A stretch of DNA of 64,000 bases, taken from the IMG/VR virus record IMGVR_UViG_3300017527_000123, positions 1-64,000 of that record. The stretch is one strand, 5' to 3'. This document shows, one piece after another, positions 15,196 to 23,692 of this stretch (position 1 is the stretch's first letter; every line of letters starts with the position of its first letter). The translations under genes were made by a program, and so were the position numbers. Source of the DNA: a virus. The notes below the pieces were generated by a model. That model was not told the origin of the DNA. It ran no database searches and saw nothing but the letters and a program-made list of their open reading frames with translations.

Positions 15196-16371
15196 CTATC
15201 TTTTCCGCCTTGGTTTTGCTTCAGCCTCATTGAGGATTCTTTGTTGCTCTGCGGCGCATTTCTCCCAGATGCCCTGATCACATTGTTCACAGTCATCCAG
15301 TTGATCACAGTCTTCACCCCAGACACCGTTCACAGGGCAATAGTCAACAATGTCTTCCTCACTTGCCTTGGCCTGCCGCTTTCTCTTGGGCTTCTCTTCA
15401 GGCTCATCCTCCTGGGGTTCTTCTTCTTCATAGACTTCATCCTCTGGAACATCCTCATCAACTTCTTCCGGCTCATCCTTGCCCTCATAAGGTGCGCCAT
15501 AATAGATTTCAGAAATCTCTTCATAGGAAAGAACCTTGACATATTCATCAAGCGGGAGAAGGTCTTCAATATATTCTTCCATGTCATAATCCCGATCAAC
15601 AAAACGATAGCCAGCATATGTTGGAAATTCCTTGGAAACATTCTTGATGGTGAATGCAACTGTCTTGCCTTCCCAATAATGACCATAGGCAATGTATGCT
15701 GTTTCTTTGCCATCCCTTGAAGGCAATTTGGAAATCTCTTGCAGATGGTCAACTGAATAAAAGAAGGGACTGTTCCAAAGCTGGACACCCTTGTCAATTT
15801 CCTTCTGGGTGTCTTGAACAACAACATGCCAGATGGCACGGTCTTTGGGGTTCAGATGTTTATAGTCATCAAATTCAACTCCATCACTTTTCATTTCAGC
15901 AACGTGTTCACAGATGGGACACTTCTTTCCATATGGGCCAGGGCAAACAACATCAATGTCCTGGGTTGGGCCAATGCGCCTGTGAACTTTCAACCAAAGA
16001 AAATATCTGAGTTTGTCTTCAACAAAGTTGACAGCCCAATCATTTGTGCCTGACTTGTAGGGCATGACATCCATGAGGTGATCCCCTGTCTTTGGATACC
16101 ACCAACTGATTTTGGTGTCACCCATATCCAGAAGAACACTTTGCTTGCCGGAAGTCTTCTTCTCATCCTCTCTCTGTGTCTCCATGAGTTCCTTGGCAAT
16201 CTTCTCTCTTTCCTCTTTGCTCATCCTCTTCCTTCCAGCGGGAGGAGCCGCCCTTCTTGTTGGCCGCTTTGCTCCGCCTGTGGGCGGTGGTGCTTTCCTT
16301 GTGGGTCTTGCCGCATTGCCTGCCGGTTGTCTGGTTCTGTTCGGCTTGCTGTCTACTGGCCTTCTTTTCAT
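15196..16371 (-). CDS. gp32-like single-stranded DNA-binding protein
   Basis: A 391-residue protein with a Pro/Lys/Arg-rich N-terminus (1-50), an OB-like core (about 80-280), an acidic segment (about 300-345), and a Cys-rich tail. The core has H130, C143, C151 and C154, spacing H-x12-C-x7-C-x2-C, very close to the zinc ligands of T4 gp32 (H-x12-C-x9-C-x2-C). Role: coating ssDNA in replication and recombination, with the acidic region recruiting partners. Oddly, seven more cysteines occur after the acidic region (CPVNGVWGEDC, CEQC), a possible second metal site. AGGAGG precedes the ATG. Confidence 0.8.
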   Translation of the reverse strand: MKRRPVDSKPNRTRQPAGNAARPTRKAPPPTGGAKRPTRRAAPPAGRKRMSKEEREKIAKELMETQREDEKKTSGKQSVLLDMGDTKISWWYPKTGDHLMDVMPYKSGTNDWAVNFVEDKLRYFLWLKVHRRIGPTQDIDVVCPGPYGKKCPICEHVAEMKSDGVEFDDYKHLNPKDRAIWHVVVQDTQKEIDKGVQLWNSPFFYSVDHLQEISKLPSRDGKETAYIAYGHYWEGKTVAFTIKNVSKEFPTYAGYRFVDRDYDMEEYIEDLLPLDEYVKVLSYEEISEIYYGAPYEGKDEPEEVDEDVPEDEVYEEEEPQEDEPEEKPKRKRQAKASEEDIVDYCPVNGVWGEDCDQLDDCEQCDQGIWEKCAAEQQRILNEAEAKPRRKR

Positions 16372-16871
16372 TTTTTGTTCCTCCTGAGTCTCATGGATTG
16401 TTCAGTTGCTTCACTTATCCCTTGATCAGTTTTTTTGACAGATGATTCCTTTGCCTCTTTGTTCACGTTGGGCTTTGAATAGAACCCTGCAATCCAAAGA
16501 TCACTGAGTTTTTCCAAAGCCTTTTTCTTATGCTCCAATGCCCTGAGAACACCGCCATACACATTGCATTCTTCACAGGCATTCAAATATTCATCAAAGG
16601 CTTTTTCATATTTCACGGAAGCAATAATGGCGGATTTTATTCCTGATTCAGTGGGCTTGTCTTTCAGGCCAAACTCTGTGGGGTTCTTTCGGATTTCAAT
16701 GTCCAACTCCGCTTGCACCAATTCCATCTGCTGTTTGATCTTGTCTCTGTTCTTGATGGCCTTGACAGAAAGTTCCGAATAACTCAAATAAAGGTTGTAT
16801 TGTTTTTCAAGATCCTCATCCAGGTTGAAGCGGTCAACCTCTGTGTCAATGTCATAAAGATTTTCCGGCAT
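16368..16871 (-). CDS. UvsY-like recombination mediator candidate
   Basis: A 167-residue helical protein, ATGA-coupled to the gp32-like gene. Its layout (N-terminal helix QYNLYLSYSELSVKAIKNRD, a central KDKPTESGIKSAI turn, then a long helix ending LEKLSDLWIAGFYSKP) resembles UvsY-type mediators that load RecA/UvsX onto gp32-coated DNA. The similarity is by pattern and context, not by a decisive motif. It ends in a basic MRLRRNKK. Confidence 0.5.
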   Translation of the reverse strand: MPENLYDIDTEVDRFNLDEDLEKQYNLYLSYSELSVKAIKNRDKIKQQMELVQAELDIEIRKNPTEFGLKDKPTESGIKSAIIASVKYEKAFDEYLNACEECNVYGGVLRALEHKKKALEKLSDLWIAGFYSKPNVNKEAKESSVKKTDQGISEATEQSMRLRRNKK

Positions 16872-16885
16872 GTTCTTTCCCTCCC

Positions 16886-19720
16886 CTATTTTTTCCTGAG
16901 ATACTTCTTGAAATCCATGTCTTCAATTTCACTCCAAGGTTCATTTATCCTTCCAATCTTCACATCAATATCAAGAGGCACAATCAACCAATCAAATTTC
17001 CTGGCAGGCTTGACCACCATTGATTCATTGATGATCCGACAAATTTTCCCAACCTCTTTTGGATTCACACTGATTCCAATGGAGTCATGGATTTCCCACA
17101 TTGTTTTTGATTGCAATCCCTGCCTTGCAATTGTGTTGTTGACATCCATCATGGCATAAAGCAAAAGGTGGAAGGCGGTGCCTTGGATCTTGCCATTGAC
17201 AATCTGGTTGAAGGAGAGATGGCCGGATCTGCGGAAGCCAAATCTCATTTCAACATATCCCAACTTTTTATATCGTTCCACACTCTTCAACTGCCACTCT
17301 TTGACAACGGGAAACTTTCCCCAGAAGTCTTGTTCACAATCTTTGATGTGTTCTTCAAAGTCATCATATCTTCTGATTCCTTCATTCCTCAGATGCTTCT
17401 TGACTGTGACTTCCTCTCCGGTCTTCAAGCCCATGCAATTTTGCCAGAGGTTTGCGGCACAGGCTTTGAAATAGCTTCCATAAAATTCAGGGAAGACAAA
17501 ACCATTCTTGGCAAAGAACCTCAACTCTCCTGTGAGTTGCTGTTCATTGAGTTTGAAAATGTTCATGGCCTGATCACGGTGCATATCAGTGGTGGGGTTC
17601 AGGATATAGTTCACCAATGTTGGATCTTGTGATTCACAAGCAATGATCCTGACCTCAAGGGAACCATAGTCAACCTCTGCAAGCCGATCACCCCAATGAG
17701 GAAAGACACCATCCCTGACATATTTCTTTGTCACTTTGTCCCTGATGGGTTGGTTCTGAATGTTGGGCTTTGAACTGCTGGATCTATAGGAAGCCGCTGT
17801 GTGCAAATCAATGAAAGGGTGAACAGTGTCATCCTTTGATTTCTCTTTTCTGAACTGGCTGAGATAGGTGTCCCTGATCTTGATCAGCTTCCTTCTCTCA
17901 AGCAACTTCCTGGCAACCGGATTTTTCAGGGACTCCAAAACTTCCCTGTCCACAGAATCAAAATCCTTTGCAGTCTTCTTGATGGATGTCAGGCCAAGAA
18001 CATCAAAGAACAGTTCCCTCATGTCTTTGGTGCTGTAGTCTTTGGCCTTTCTCTTGAAGGGTCTTTCCTTCATCTCTTCAAACAGCTTTGCCTCTTTGCT
18101 GTTCTCAATTTGGGTTTCTGACTTTGCAATGTTGATAGACAGCTTTTTTTCAACCTCTTCAAAATATACTGGATCAATGCAAAGTCCATTGTGCTGAGTT
18201 TCCGCCAATGTCTTCAGCCCTTCAAGGAAGAACACCCTGGCTTCTTCAAGCAATGATCCTGGCCGGATCTTCTTCCCTTGCACCTCTGCCAGGGCAAAGG
18301 TGATCCATGCGTCAAGTCCACCATAGGTCAGCAGATCAGAGAGGGGAGCCTTGTCAAGGTTGTTCCTGCTCCCTTCACCTGACTTCATGAATGGTCTGAT
18401 TGATTCATCATAGGGAGGGATTCCAAAATTGACATATCCCTGAAACTTCAGGCCGGAGAAATTTATTCTGGAATCAAGAATGTGGGCGGTGTTCATTGTG
18501 CAAGTCAGCCAGCCAACAACCGTTCTGACACCGAAGACAACCCTTGACCAGATTTCTTCAAACTTCAGATTGTGGGCAATCTTGGAAACATTTGGGTTGT
18601 TCAGGATTTCAATCCAAAGAGATTTGATTTCATAATAGTCATCATTGGTGAAGCCAGCTTCAGGATGGTCAAAGGGAAAAGCAATTGTGAATCTTGAGGT
18701 TGACACATTGATTGACCAAACCTTTGGGTCAGGGTCATTGTAGGGAGAAATGGAACTGGTTTCATAATCAAAAGCAATTTCTAGTTTTTTGTTGAGGATC
18801 TTTTTCAAATAATTCCTGATTGATTCAAAGTCAATCAACAATTTGATTTCATCTTCTGCCAATTCCCAAAAGGAATAATCACCGTTGAGTGGTCTGCTCT
18901 TTTTCCTGGTGACTGAGGCGGCACGTTTGATGTCTCTCTGCCATGTCAACTTCAGGTGGATGTCATCCTCATTCCTCAAGATGTATGAAGGATGGTAGAT
19001 TGGCAAGATCCATGAATTGAATCTGGTCTGCTCCGGCACACAAAGACCTCTCCATCTGGTGATTGTCAGATTGGAAAACATGCGGTTCCAGAAACTTTCA
19101 ACGGCTGTTCCGCCAACAAGGATGATAAATTTTGGATTCAACTGGCGGATTTCTTTTTCAAGAAAAGTTTCATAGCAACACTTTTGTTGCTTGCGGGTTG
19201 GCTTCTTGTTTCCTGGCGGTCTGCAACGGACAGCATTGGTGATCCAGCAATCCCTTTGAAGATCAATGCCAACCTTTCTCAATTCAAACCTGAGAAGTTT
19301 TCCAGCTTCACCAATGAAGGGTTGACCGGCTCTGTCTTCCTCTGCTCCTGGGGCTTCCCCAATTATCAGAATTTGTTTCAGCCCTGTCCCAGAGTATTTC
19401 ATTTCAGGGCTTTTGGCATTCTGAAACAAGCCGCAAACCTCACAGTCATAGACAGTCTTTGACTTGGCCTTGACCTTTGGCTTTGGCTTCTCAAAATCTG
19501 TGTCAGGGATTTCTTCCCAGGTGTCAGGAACCACTTCCTTGGGAATCAATTCTTCATACAAGGGCAGAGGAACTGAGGCGGCTGGTGTTCGGAACTGTGT
19601 GGCGGTTGTTGCTCCTCCGCTGTTCTTCTTTGCCTTGAGTTTTGGTTTGGCTTTTGGGCGTTTCTTCCCCTGATCTTTGGGCAACCGGATGTCAATTGCC
19701 CTGTTCTTTCGGCTGATCAT
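16886..19720 (-). CDS. uracil-DNA glycosylase / DNA polymerase A fusion
   Basis: A 944-residue fusion. Residues 1-90 are a basic, proline-rich leader starting with RKNRAIDI. Residues 90-260 form a family-4-type uracil-DNA glycosylase: C93, C96, C166 and C181/182 fit the 4Fe-4S ligands, with GEAPG (121-125) and HPSY (243-246). A 3'-5' exonuclease follows (FDYET, D317 and E319), then a family A polymerase with motif A EVDYGSLEVRI, motif B R-x3-K-x3-F-x3-YG and motif C HDS (878-880) in place of the usual HDE. SPO1-like phages are also reported to have a UDG-like domain on their polymerase. It should be the replicative polymerase. Confidence 0.9.
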   Translation of the reverse strand: MISRKNRAIDIRLPKDQGKKRPKAKPKLKAKKNSGGATTATQFRTPAASVPLPLYEELIPKEVVPDTWEEIPDTDFEKPKPKVKAKSKTVYDCEVCGLFQNAKSPEMKYSGTGLKQILIIGEAPGAEEDRAGQPFIGEAGKLLRFELRKVGIDLQRDCWITNAVRCRPPGNKKPTRKQQKCCYETFLEKEIRQLNPKFIILVGGTAVESFWNRMFSNLTITRWRGLCVPEQTRFNSWILPIYHPSYILRNEDDIHLKLTWQRDIKRAASVTRKKSRPLNGDYSFWELAEDEIKLLIDFESIRNYLKKILNKKLEIAFDYETSSISPYNDPDPKVWSINVSTSRFTIAFPFDHPEAGFTNDDYYEIKSLWIEILNNPNVSKIAHNLKFEEIWSRVVFGVRTVVGWLTCTMNTAHILDSRINFSGLKFQGYVNFGIPPYDESIRPFMKSGEGSRNNLDKAPLSDLLTYGGLDAWITFALAEVQGKKIRPGSLLEEARVFFLEGLKTLAETQHNGLCIDPVYFEEVEKKLSINIAKSETQIENSKEAKLFEEMKERPFKRKAKDYSTKDMRELFFDVLGLTSIKKTAKDFDSVDREVLESLKNPVARKLLERRKLIKIRDTYLSQFRKEKSKDDTVHPFIDLHTAASYRSSSSKPNIQNQPIRDKVTKKYVRDGVFPHWGDRLAEVDYGSLEVRIIACESQDPTLVNYILNPTTDMHRDQAMNIFKLNEQQLTGELRFFAKNGFVFPEFYGSYFKACAANLWQNCMGLKTGEEVTVKKHLRNEGIRRYDDFEEHIKDCEQDFWGKFPVVKEWQLKSVERYKKLGYVEMRFGFRRSGHLSFNQIVNGKIQGTAFHLLLYAMMDVNNTIARQGLQSKTMWEIHDSIGISVNPKEVGKICRIINESMVVKPARKFDWLIVPLDIDVKIGRINEPWSEIEDMDFKKYLRKK

Positions 19721-19746
19721 AATGTTTGTTTTCTTTGTTCTAATGT

Positions 19747-20640
19747 CTATGAATAATAATAGTCAATGTCAGACAGCATCTCTTCGATTTCTGCGATTTG
19801 ATCACCATCAAAAAAGACTTCCAATGACCTCAACCAATCCTTTGCATGGCTTGCATGTTTATCAGTATCAACCAAGACAGGCATGTTGGTTTGATTCTCT
19901 GATCCATCTTCATGGATTGAATAGACAAAGGCATCTTTGATTTCCAGGGCAACGATGGGAGAAGGAATCTCTTCTTCCTCATCCTCATCGAAGTTGGGAG
20001 CATTGACCAACTCTTTTGATTTTCTTTTGGCTGGTTTCTTCTGGGGTTTTTCTTCCTGCTGTTCTTCCTGCTGTTCATCATCATCAAAATAAACGGTTTC
20101 ATCTTCTTCCGGTGGTGCATCCTCTTCCGGCTCATCAATGTCACCATATTCAGGATTGTCCACAACCTTGCTGGCTGTCTCAATCTCTTCTTCAATGGGA
20201 TCTTTTTCCGGCTCAACCAGATCCACTTCTTCATCCTTGGCTTCGGCGGGATCTGCGGGAGGTGCTTGCTCTGATGATTCTTCTTCCACAGTGGAATCAG
20301 CATCAACAAGTTCATCTTCTTCAGTGGTGGGCGGCTCATCATCTTCGGTTGAAGGCGGCTCCTCAGTCTCAACTTCATTCTGGCCTTCGGCTTCAGGATC
20401 ATAGAAGTTTTCCTCATAGAACTGTTCCATCTCCTTTGTGATGGTGCCTTTGGGAACTTGTCCTTCATCCTGTCCATCATCAATGAACTCCAAAGCATCC
20501 TTGACCTTCAGGGCCAGGGAAAGAAGGTTGCTGGCTTTGAAGTCTTTCAGGTTGATCTTTTTTCCCTCTGGAACAAATGCAATTTGATTCAATTGTCTTG
20601 CAATCTTTTTGAACTCGACAAATGAGGATTTTATGTTCAT
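19747..20640 (-). CDS. acidic low-complexity protein
   Basis: A 297-residue protein immediately upstream of the polymerase gene. A structured helical N-terminus (1-65) is followed by about 150 residues dominated by E, D, P and T, a short basic patch (KPQKKPAKRKSKEL), and a folded C-terminal 75 residues ending IEEMLSDIDYYYS. It could be a DNA-mimic or a tether that organises replication proteins; nothing in the sequence proves either. Confidence 0.65.
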   Translation of the reverse strand: MNIKSSFVEFKKIARQLNQIAFVPEGKKINLKDFKASNLLSLALKVKDALEFIDDGQDEGQVPKGTITKEMEQFYEENFYDPEAEGQNEVETEEPPSTEDDEPPTTEEDELVDADSTVEEESSEQAPPADPAEAKDEEVDLVEPEKDPIEEEIETASKVVDNPEYGDIDEPEEDAPPEEDETVYFDDDEQQEEQQEEKPQKKPAKRKSKELVNAPNFDEDEEEEIPSPIVALEIKDAFVYSIHEDGSENQTNMPVLVDTDKHASHAKDWLRSLEVFFDGDQIAEIEEMLSDIDYYYS

Positions 20641-20679
20641 CTTTCAATTTCCTTTCAGGTTGAAGATTGGAGAACGGAA

Positions 20680-21861
20680 CTATTCAGGAAATTCTTTTGA
20701 AGAGACTTGAACCGATGGGAGCATATAAACAAAGACACCTTTGTCATTTGCTTCAGCATACATTCTGAAGACATCCTCCCAGGAAAGACCTTCAGCGGCT
20801 CCCAAGATCAACCATCTGATTCCGGTCTTGGCAGAATAGAGTTTCTTCAGGTCAAGATATTTGTCCAGGCTTGAGGCAATCACAAAGTTGGTTCCGCCAT
20901 TCAGCTTTTTGTTGACAAGGACTTTGCTGGATGTGGTCACTTGGGCGGGAGTGCTGACCTTGACTCCCAGGAAGATGTTGTCTCCGGTCTGGTTCCAATC
21001 AAACTCCTTCAGCCTTGCGGCTTGGGTTGTGCAAACCATGAAGAAGATGTCAGGGGTTTCATTCATGGCATTGATGACACTTTGAACAAAGGGCTTCTTG
21101 TTTGCCTTCTGCATCAAGTCACCTGTCAGAACAACAATTCTTTCTTCCATTGGTGAATCTGGTTTGGCAACTGCTTTCTTGAGAAGGGTCAGGGCGGCTT
21201 CATCTTCGGGAAGGATTGACCAGATCCAGTTGGCAAAATCAACACCCTTGCCAGCCTTCAGGAATTTGGATTTGGTCTTTGGGGTTTGCTTCTCTTTTTT
21301 CTTTATGTCCTTGTAGGATTGATCAACGGTCTTCTTCTTGGACTTGACTTCCTCTGCCTTGCCTTCTTTGACAACCTTCCTTGCACGGTTCACCTTTGAG
21401 ACTGAGGTTCCCAAAGCCTTTGCGGTTTGTTTTGCTGAAGCCTCTTTCTTCTGACCAGCCTTCCGCTTGCCGCCAACGGAATCCACCTTCTCATTCTTTT
21501 CGATGTATTCAACAATTTCTTGTTCCGTGATGTTCCTTCGGTTCCGCTGATTGGCTATGGCATAGGCCAGGGCTTCTTCCTCTGTCTCAAATGTTTTGAA
21601 GACACAAGGAACTGATTTCCTTTTGCCAACGGCTTCTGCCGCCATGAGCCTTGTGTGTCCATCAAGGCAGACATGCTTTTTCCTGTCTTTGTTTTTCCGC
21701 CAAAGGGCAACCGGAAAGGCTTTGTCAAAGCCGTTCTTCTCCATGTCTTCTTGGATGGTGAAGAGGGTTTCATCTTCAATGTTGAACAGACCATCAAAAG
21801 GTTTCCTTCTCTCAATCTCATTGATTTCAACAAGACTGCTCCCGCCTGCTTTTGTTGCCAT
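20680..21861 (-). CDS. ParB-like domain fused to Gp37/Gp68-like domain
   Basis: A 393-residue protein. Residues about 5-115 are a ParB N-terminal/sulfiredoxin-type domain (CLDGHTRLMAAEAVG, then AYAIANQRNRRNITEQEI), with an HTH-like segment at about 138-170 (SAKQTAKALGTSVSKVNRAR). Residues about 205-385 match the late part of phage Gp37/Gp68 (DUF5131) proteins: VLTGDLMQKA, IFFMVCTTQAARLKEF and NIFLGVKVSTPAQ. The Cys cluster that opens DUF5131 proteins is absent. AAGGAGTCAAG precedes the ATG, and a promoter with an inverted repeat lies just upstream. Confidence 0.7.
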   Translation of the reverse strand: MATKAGGSSLVEINEIERRKPFDGLFNIEDETLFTIQEDMEKNGFDKAFPVALWRKNKDRKKHVCLDGHTRLMAAEAVGKRKSVPCVFKTFETEEEALAYAIANQRNRRNITEQEIVEYIEKNEKVDSVGGKRKAGQKKEASAKQTAKALGTSVSKVNRARKVVKEGKAEEVKSKKKTVDQSYKDIKKKEKQTPKTKSKFLKAGKGVDFANWIWSILPEDEAALTLLKKAVAKPDSPMEERIVVLTGDLMQKANKKPFVQSVINAMNETPDIFFMVCTTQAARLKEFDWNQTGDNIFLGVKVSTPAQVTTSSKVLVNKKLNGGTNFVIASSLDKYLDLKKLYSAKTGIRWLILGAAEGLSWEDVFRMYAEANDKGVFVYMLPSVQVSSKEFPE

Positions 21862-21911
21862 CTTGACTCCTTTCTTGTTTACTGCTTGGGGTTTTCAAAA
21901 AATGAAAAAAC

Positions 21912-21965
21912 GTGCTGATTTTTATTGAGAAAAAAAGAATAGGCCATTATATTGATAATCAGCAC
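21912..21965. promoter_or_regulatory. inverted-repeat operator candidate
   Basis: GTGCTGATT at 21912-21920 and AATCAGCAC at 21957-21965 are perfect 9-bp inverted copies 36 bases apart. One lies within the promoter spacer and the other just downstream of the predicted start site, as expected for a repressor that loops or binds both. Confidence 0.5.
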
Positions 21966-21974
21966 AAAACACAA
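21946..21974 (-). promoter_or_regulatory. sigma70-like promoter for the ParB-fusion/polymerase operon
   Basis: On the minus strand TTGTGT (21974-21969), a 17-base spacer and a perfect TATAAT (21951-21946). It lies about 85 bases before the ParB-fusion start codon in an AT-rich gap of about 200 bases. Confidence 0.6.
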
Positions 21975-22037
21975 TCAATTTTTTTAATAATTTTAATAAT
22001 ATTAAAATGATTTTTTCTCGTTCAATGTGGCAAAGGG

Positions 22038-22065
22038 TTTTCAAAATTTGCGGCAAATTTTGAAA
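22038..22065 (-). repeat. 29-bp palindrome, copy 2
   Basis: The same palindrome as at 11671, missing the last base of one arm. It directly follows the stop codon of the helicase gene. The coding-strand central base is C. Confidence 0.9.
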
Positions 22066-22066
22066 G

Positions 22067-23680
22067 TCAACTGGTCAGCCATTCAGCATCCAAGATTGGT
22101 TGGGATACATACAAATTTTGACAACAAACCAGAAATCTTTTTTCATTGAATCGTTGATGCCGGTGAAGCAGGCAATTCAATCTGATCAATCCATATTCCC
22201 TTTCAATGTCTGAACACTGAATGCCAATCAAGCTGTCAACGGTTCCAGCCTTCCGAATATCTTCAGCAAGGTTCACGGTTCCAAAGGTGTCCTTCTCCAT
22301 TCCCTGTCTGTTTGTCTGGGTTGCTGTGGTCACATTTATATTCTTTGTCTGGGCAAGACTCTTCAAAGATTGCCAGATGTCATTCAACTGATTTCTCAGG
22401 GAGTCTTGTCTTGTTGAAGAACTGAGCAGATCAGCATAGTCAATCACCACAAGATCAGGAATGAAATTATACATGAGCCGGATTCTGTTCACCTCTTCAA
22501 TGATGTCATTGACTGATGTGGTGTAGCACGGATGGCAGACATAAAAAAAATTGGAACTGTAGATCCCTGAGAATGCTTCCGCCTGTTTCATGAGCAGATC
22601 ATTTGACCATTCATCCAAATCAAAATTCTCCCGATGAAAAGCCAATTGAAAATTCCCTCTGAGCCTTTCCCTTGTTCGGCAATAATCACAGCGTTGATAA
22701 TCAGGATCAACATATTTGCTTTGCATGTTGGAGAGAGCAACCTTCAGCTTGTTGACTGCGTTGCCTTTGGTGATCGGTGAGTCAAGGGTTCCACTGTCAA
22801 GGGTGATGTCATTTTCCCTGTAGGGCAATTCACAAGAACCATTTTGATTCTTCATGCAATCAAAGAGGGTCTGATTGATGTTTGTCTTTTTTCTCAGCCT
22901 GCCTGACAGCCTTGTCATGATCCTTGATTCAATGTCAACCTTGCTCATCTCAAGAGATATGAACAGAACCTTCATGCCACTTTCAACCGCCTGGAATGCA
23001 GACTCCATCAAGAGGAAACTTTTGCCGGATTTCATTGGCCCCATGAAGCTGACAAGATGCCCTCTCTTGAATGGCCCCATGAGTGCTTCAATCTTGTTTC
23101 CATAACTGCTGAAACGTGGTGCCATAGAAAACAGGATGTCTGATCCATCGGAGTTCTTCAGCATTGACAGAACACCTTCAATGGAAACTTGGTTCAAAGG
23201 AACTCTCAACTCTGTGATCATTCTTTCAGAGATTCCATCAATGAGTTCCTTGGCATCTTCAACTTTGTTTTTCTCCAATAGAAAAAGAACATCCTTCGAA
23301 GTGATTTCCAAAGTTCTCTTCTGAAAATATTCTCTGGACAAATCCAAATAATATTCAGCATTGAAAGAGGGATCTTCTGAAAGATCAGAATACATTTCAT
23401 TGAGGGTGAGAAAGAAATCCTCAATGGATTTTATGAACTCAGGATCATTGATCTTCTTTTTCTTCTGATCGAATAGAGTTCTGATTGCCCTGCCAGGAGC
23501 CTTGGAATATTTGTCATAATATTCAATGCAGGCTTCCACAAGAAAATCCAGATAGGGTGATTTCATATAGCCTTTTCGATAGATGGGCCGAATCTCTTCA
23601 ATATATTTATTTGAGATGATCATCCCAATGGCAATGTTCATCTCTTCACGGACATCAAAGTTTTGAATTTCCAGATCCAT
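22067..23680 (-). CDS. DnaB-like replicative helicase
   Basis: A 537-residue RecA-fold helicase. The N-terminal about 160 residues are helical like the DnaB N-domain. Walker A GPMKSGKS is at 214-221, LEMSK at 243-247, and Walker B PDLVVIDYADLL at 408-419. Between them (270-390) lies an unusual insert with cysteines at 275, 283, 331, 334, 382 and 385, including RCDYC and VCHPC, probably a zinc module absent from typical DnaB. Role: unwinding at the replication fork together with the primase at 25561. Confidence 0.8.
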   Translation of the reverse strand: MDLEIQNFDVREEMNIAIGMIISNKYIEEIRPIYRKGYMKSPYLDFLVEACIEYYDKYSKAPGRAIRTLFDQKKKKINDPEFIKSIEDFFLTLNEMYSDLSEDPSFNAEYYLDLSREYFQKRTLEITSKDVLFLLEKNKVEDAKELIDGISERMITELRVPLNQVSIEGVLSMLKNSDGSDILFSMAPRFSSYGNKIEALMGPFKRGHLVSFMGPMKSGKSFLLMESAFQAVESGMKVLFISLEMSKVDIESRIMTRLSGRLRKKTNINQTLFDCMKNQNGSCELPYRENDITLDSGTLDSPITKGNAVNKLKVALSNMQSKYVDPDYQRCDYCRTRERLRGNFQLAFHRENFDLDEWSNDLLMKQAEAFSGIYSSNFFYVCHPCYTTSVNDIIEEVNRIRLMYNFIPDLVVIDYADLLSSSTRQDSLRNQLNDIWQSLKSLAQTKNINVTTATQTNRQGMEKDTFGTVNLAEDIRKAGTVDSLIGIQCSDIEREYGLIRLNCLLHRHQRFNEKRFLVCCQNLYVSQPILDAEWLTS

Positions 23681-23692
23681 AGACAGCTTCCT

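Noticed and set aside
20016-20441. Open frame on the + strand over the acidic gene
   Set aside because: It is the antisense of Glu/Asp-rich codons and gives a Leu/His/Gln-rich string. The minus-strand gene has better length, structure and neighbours.
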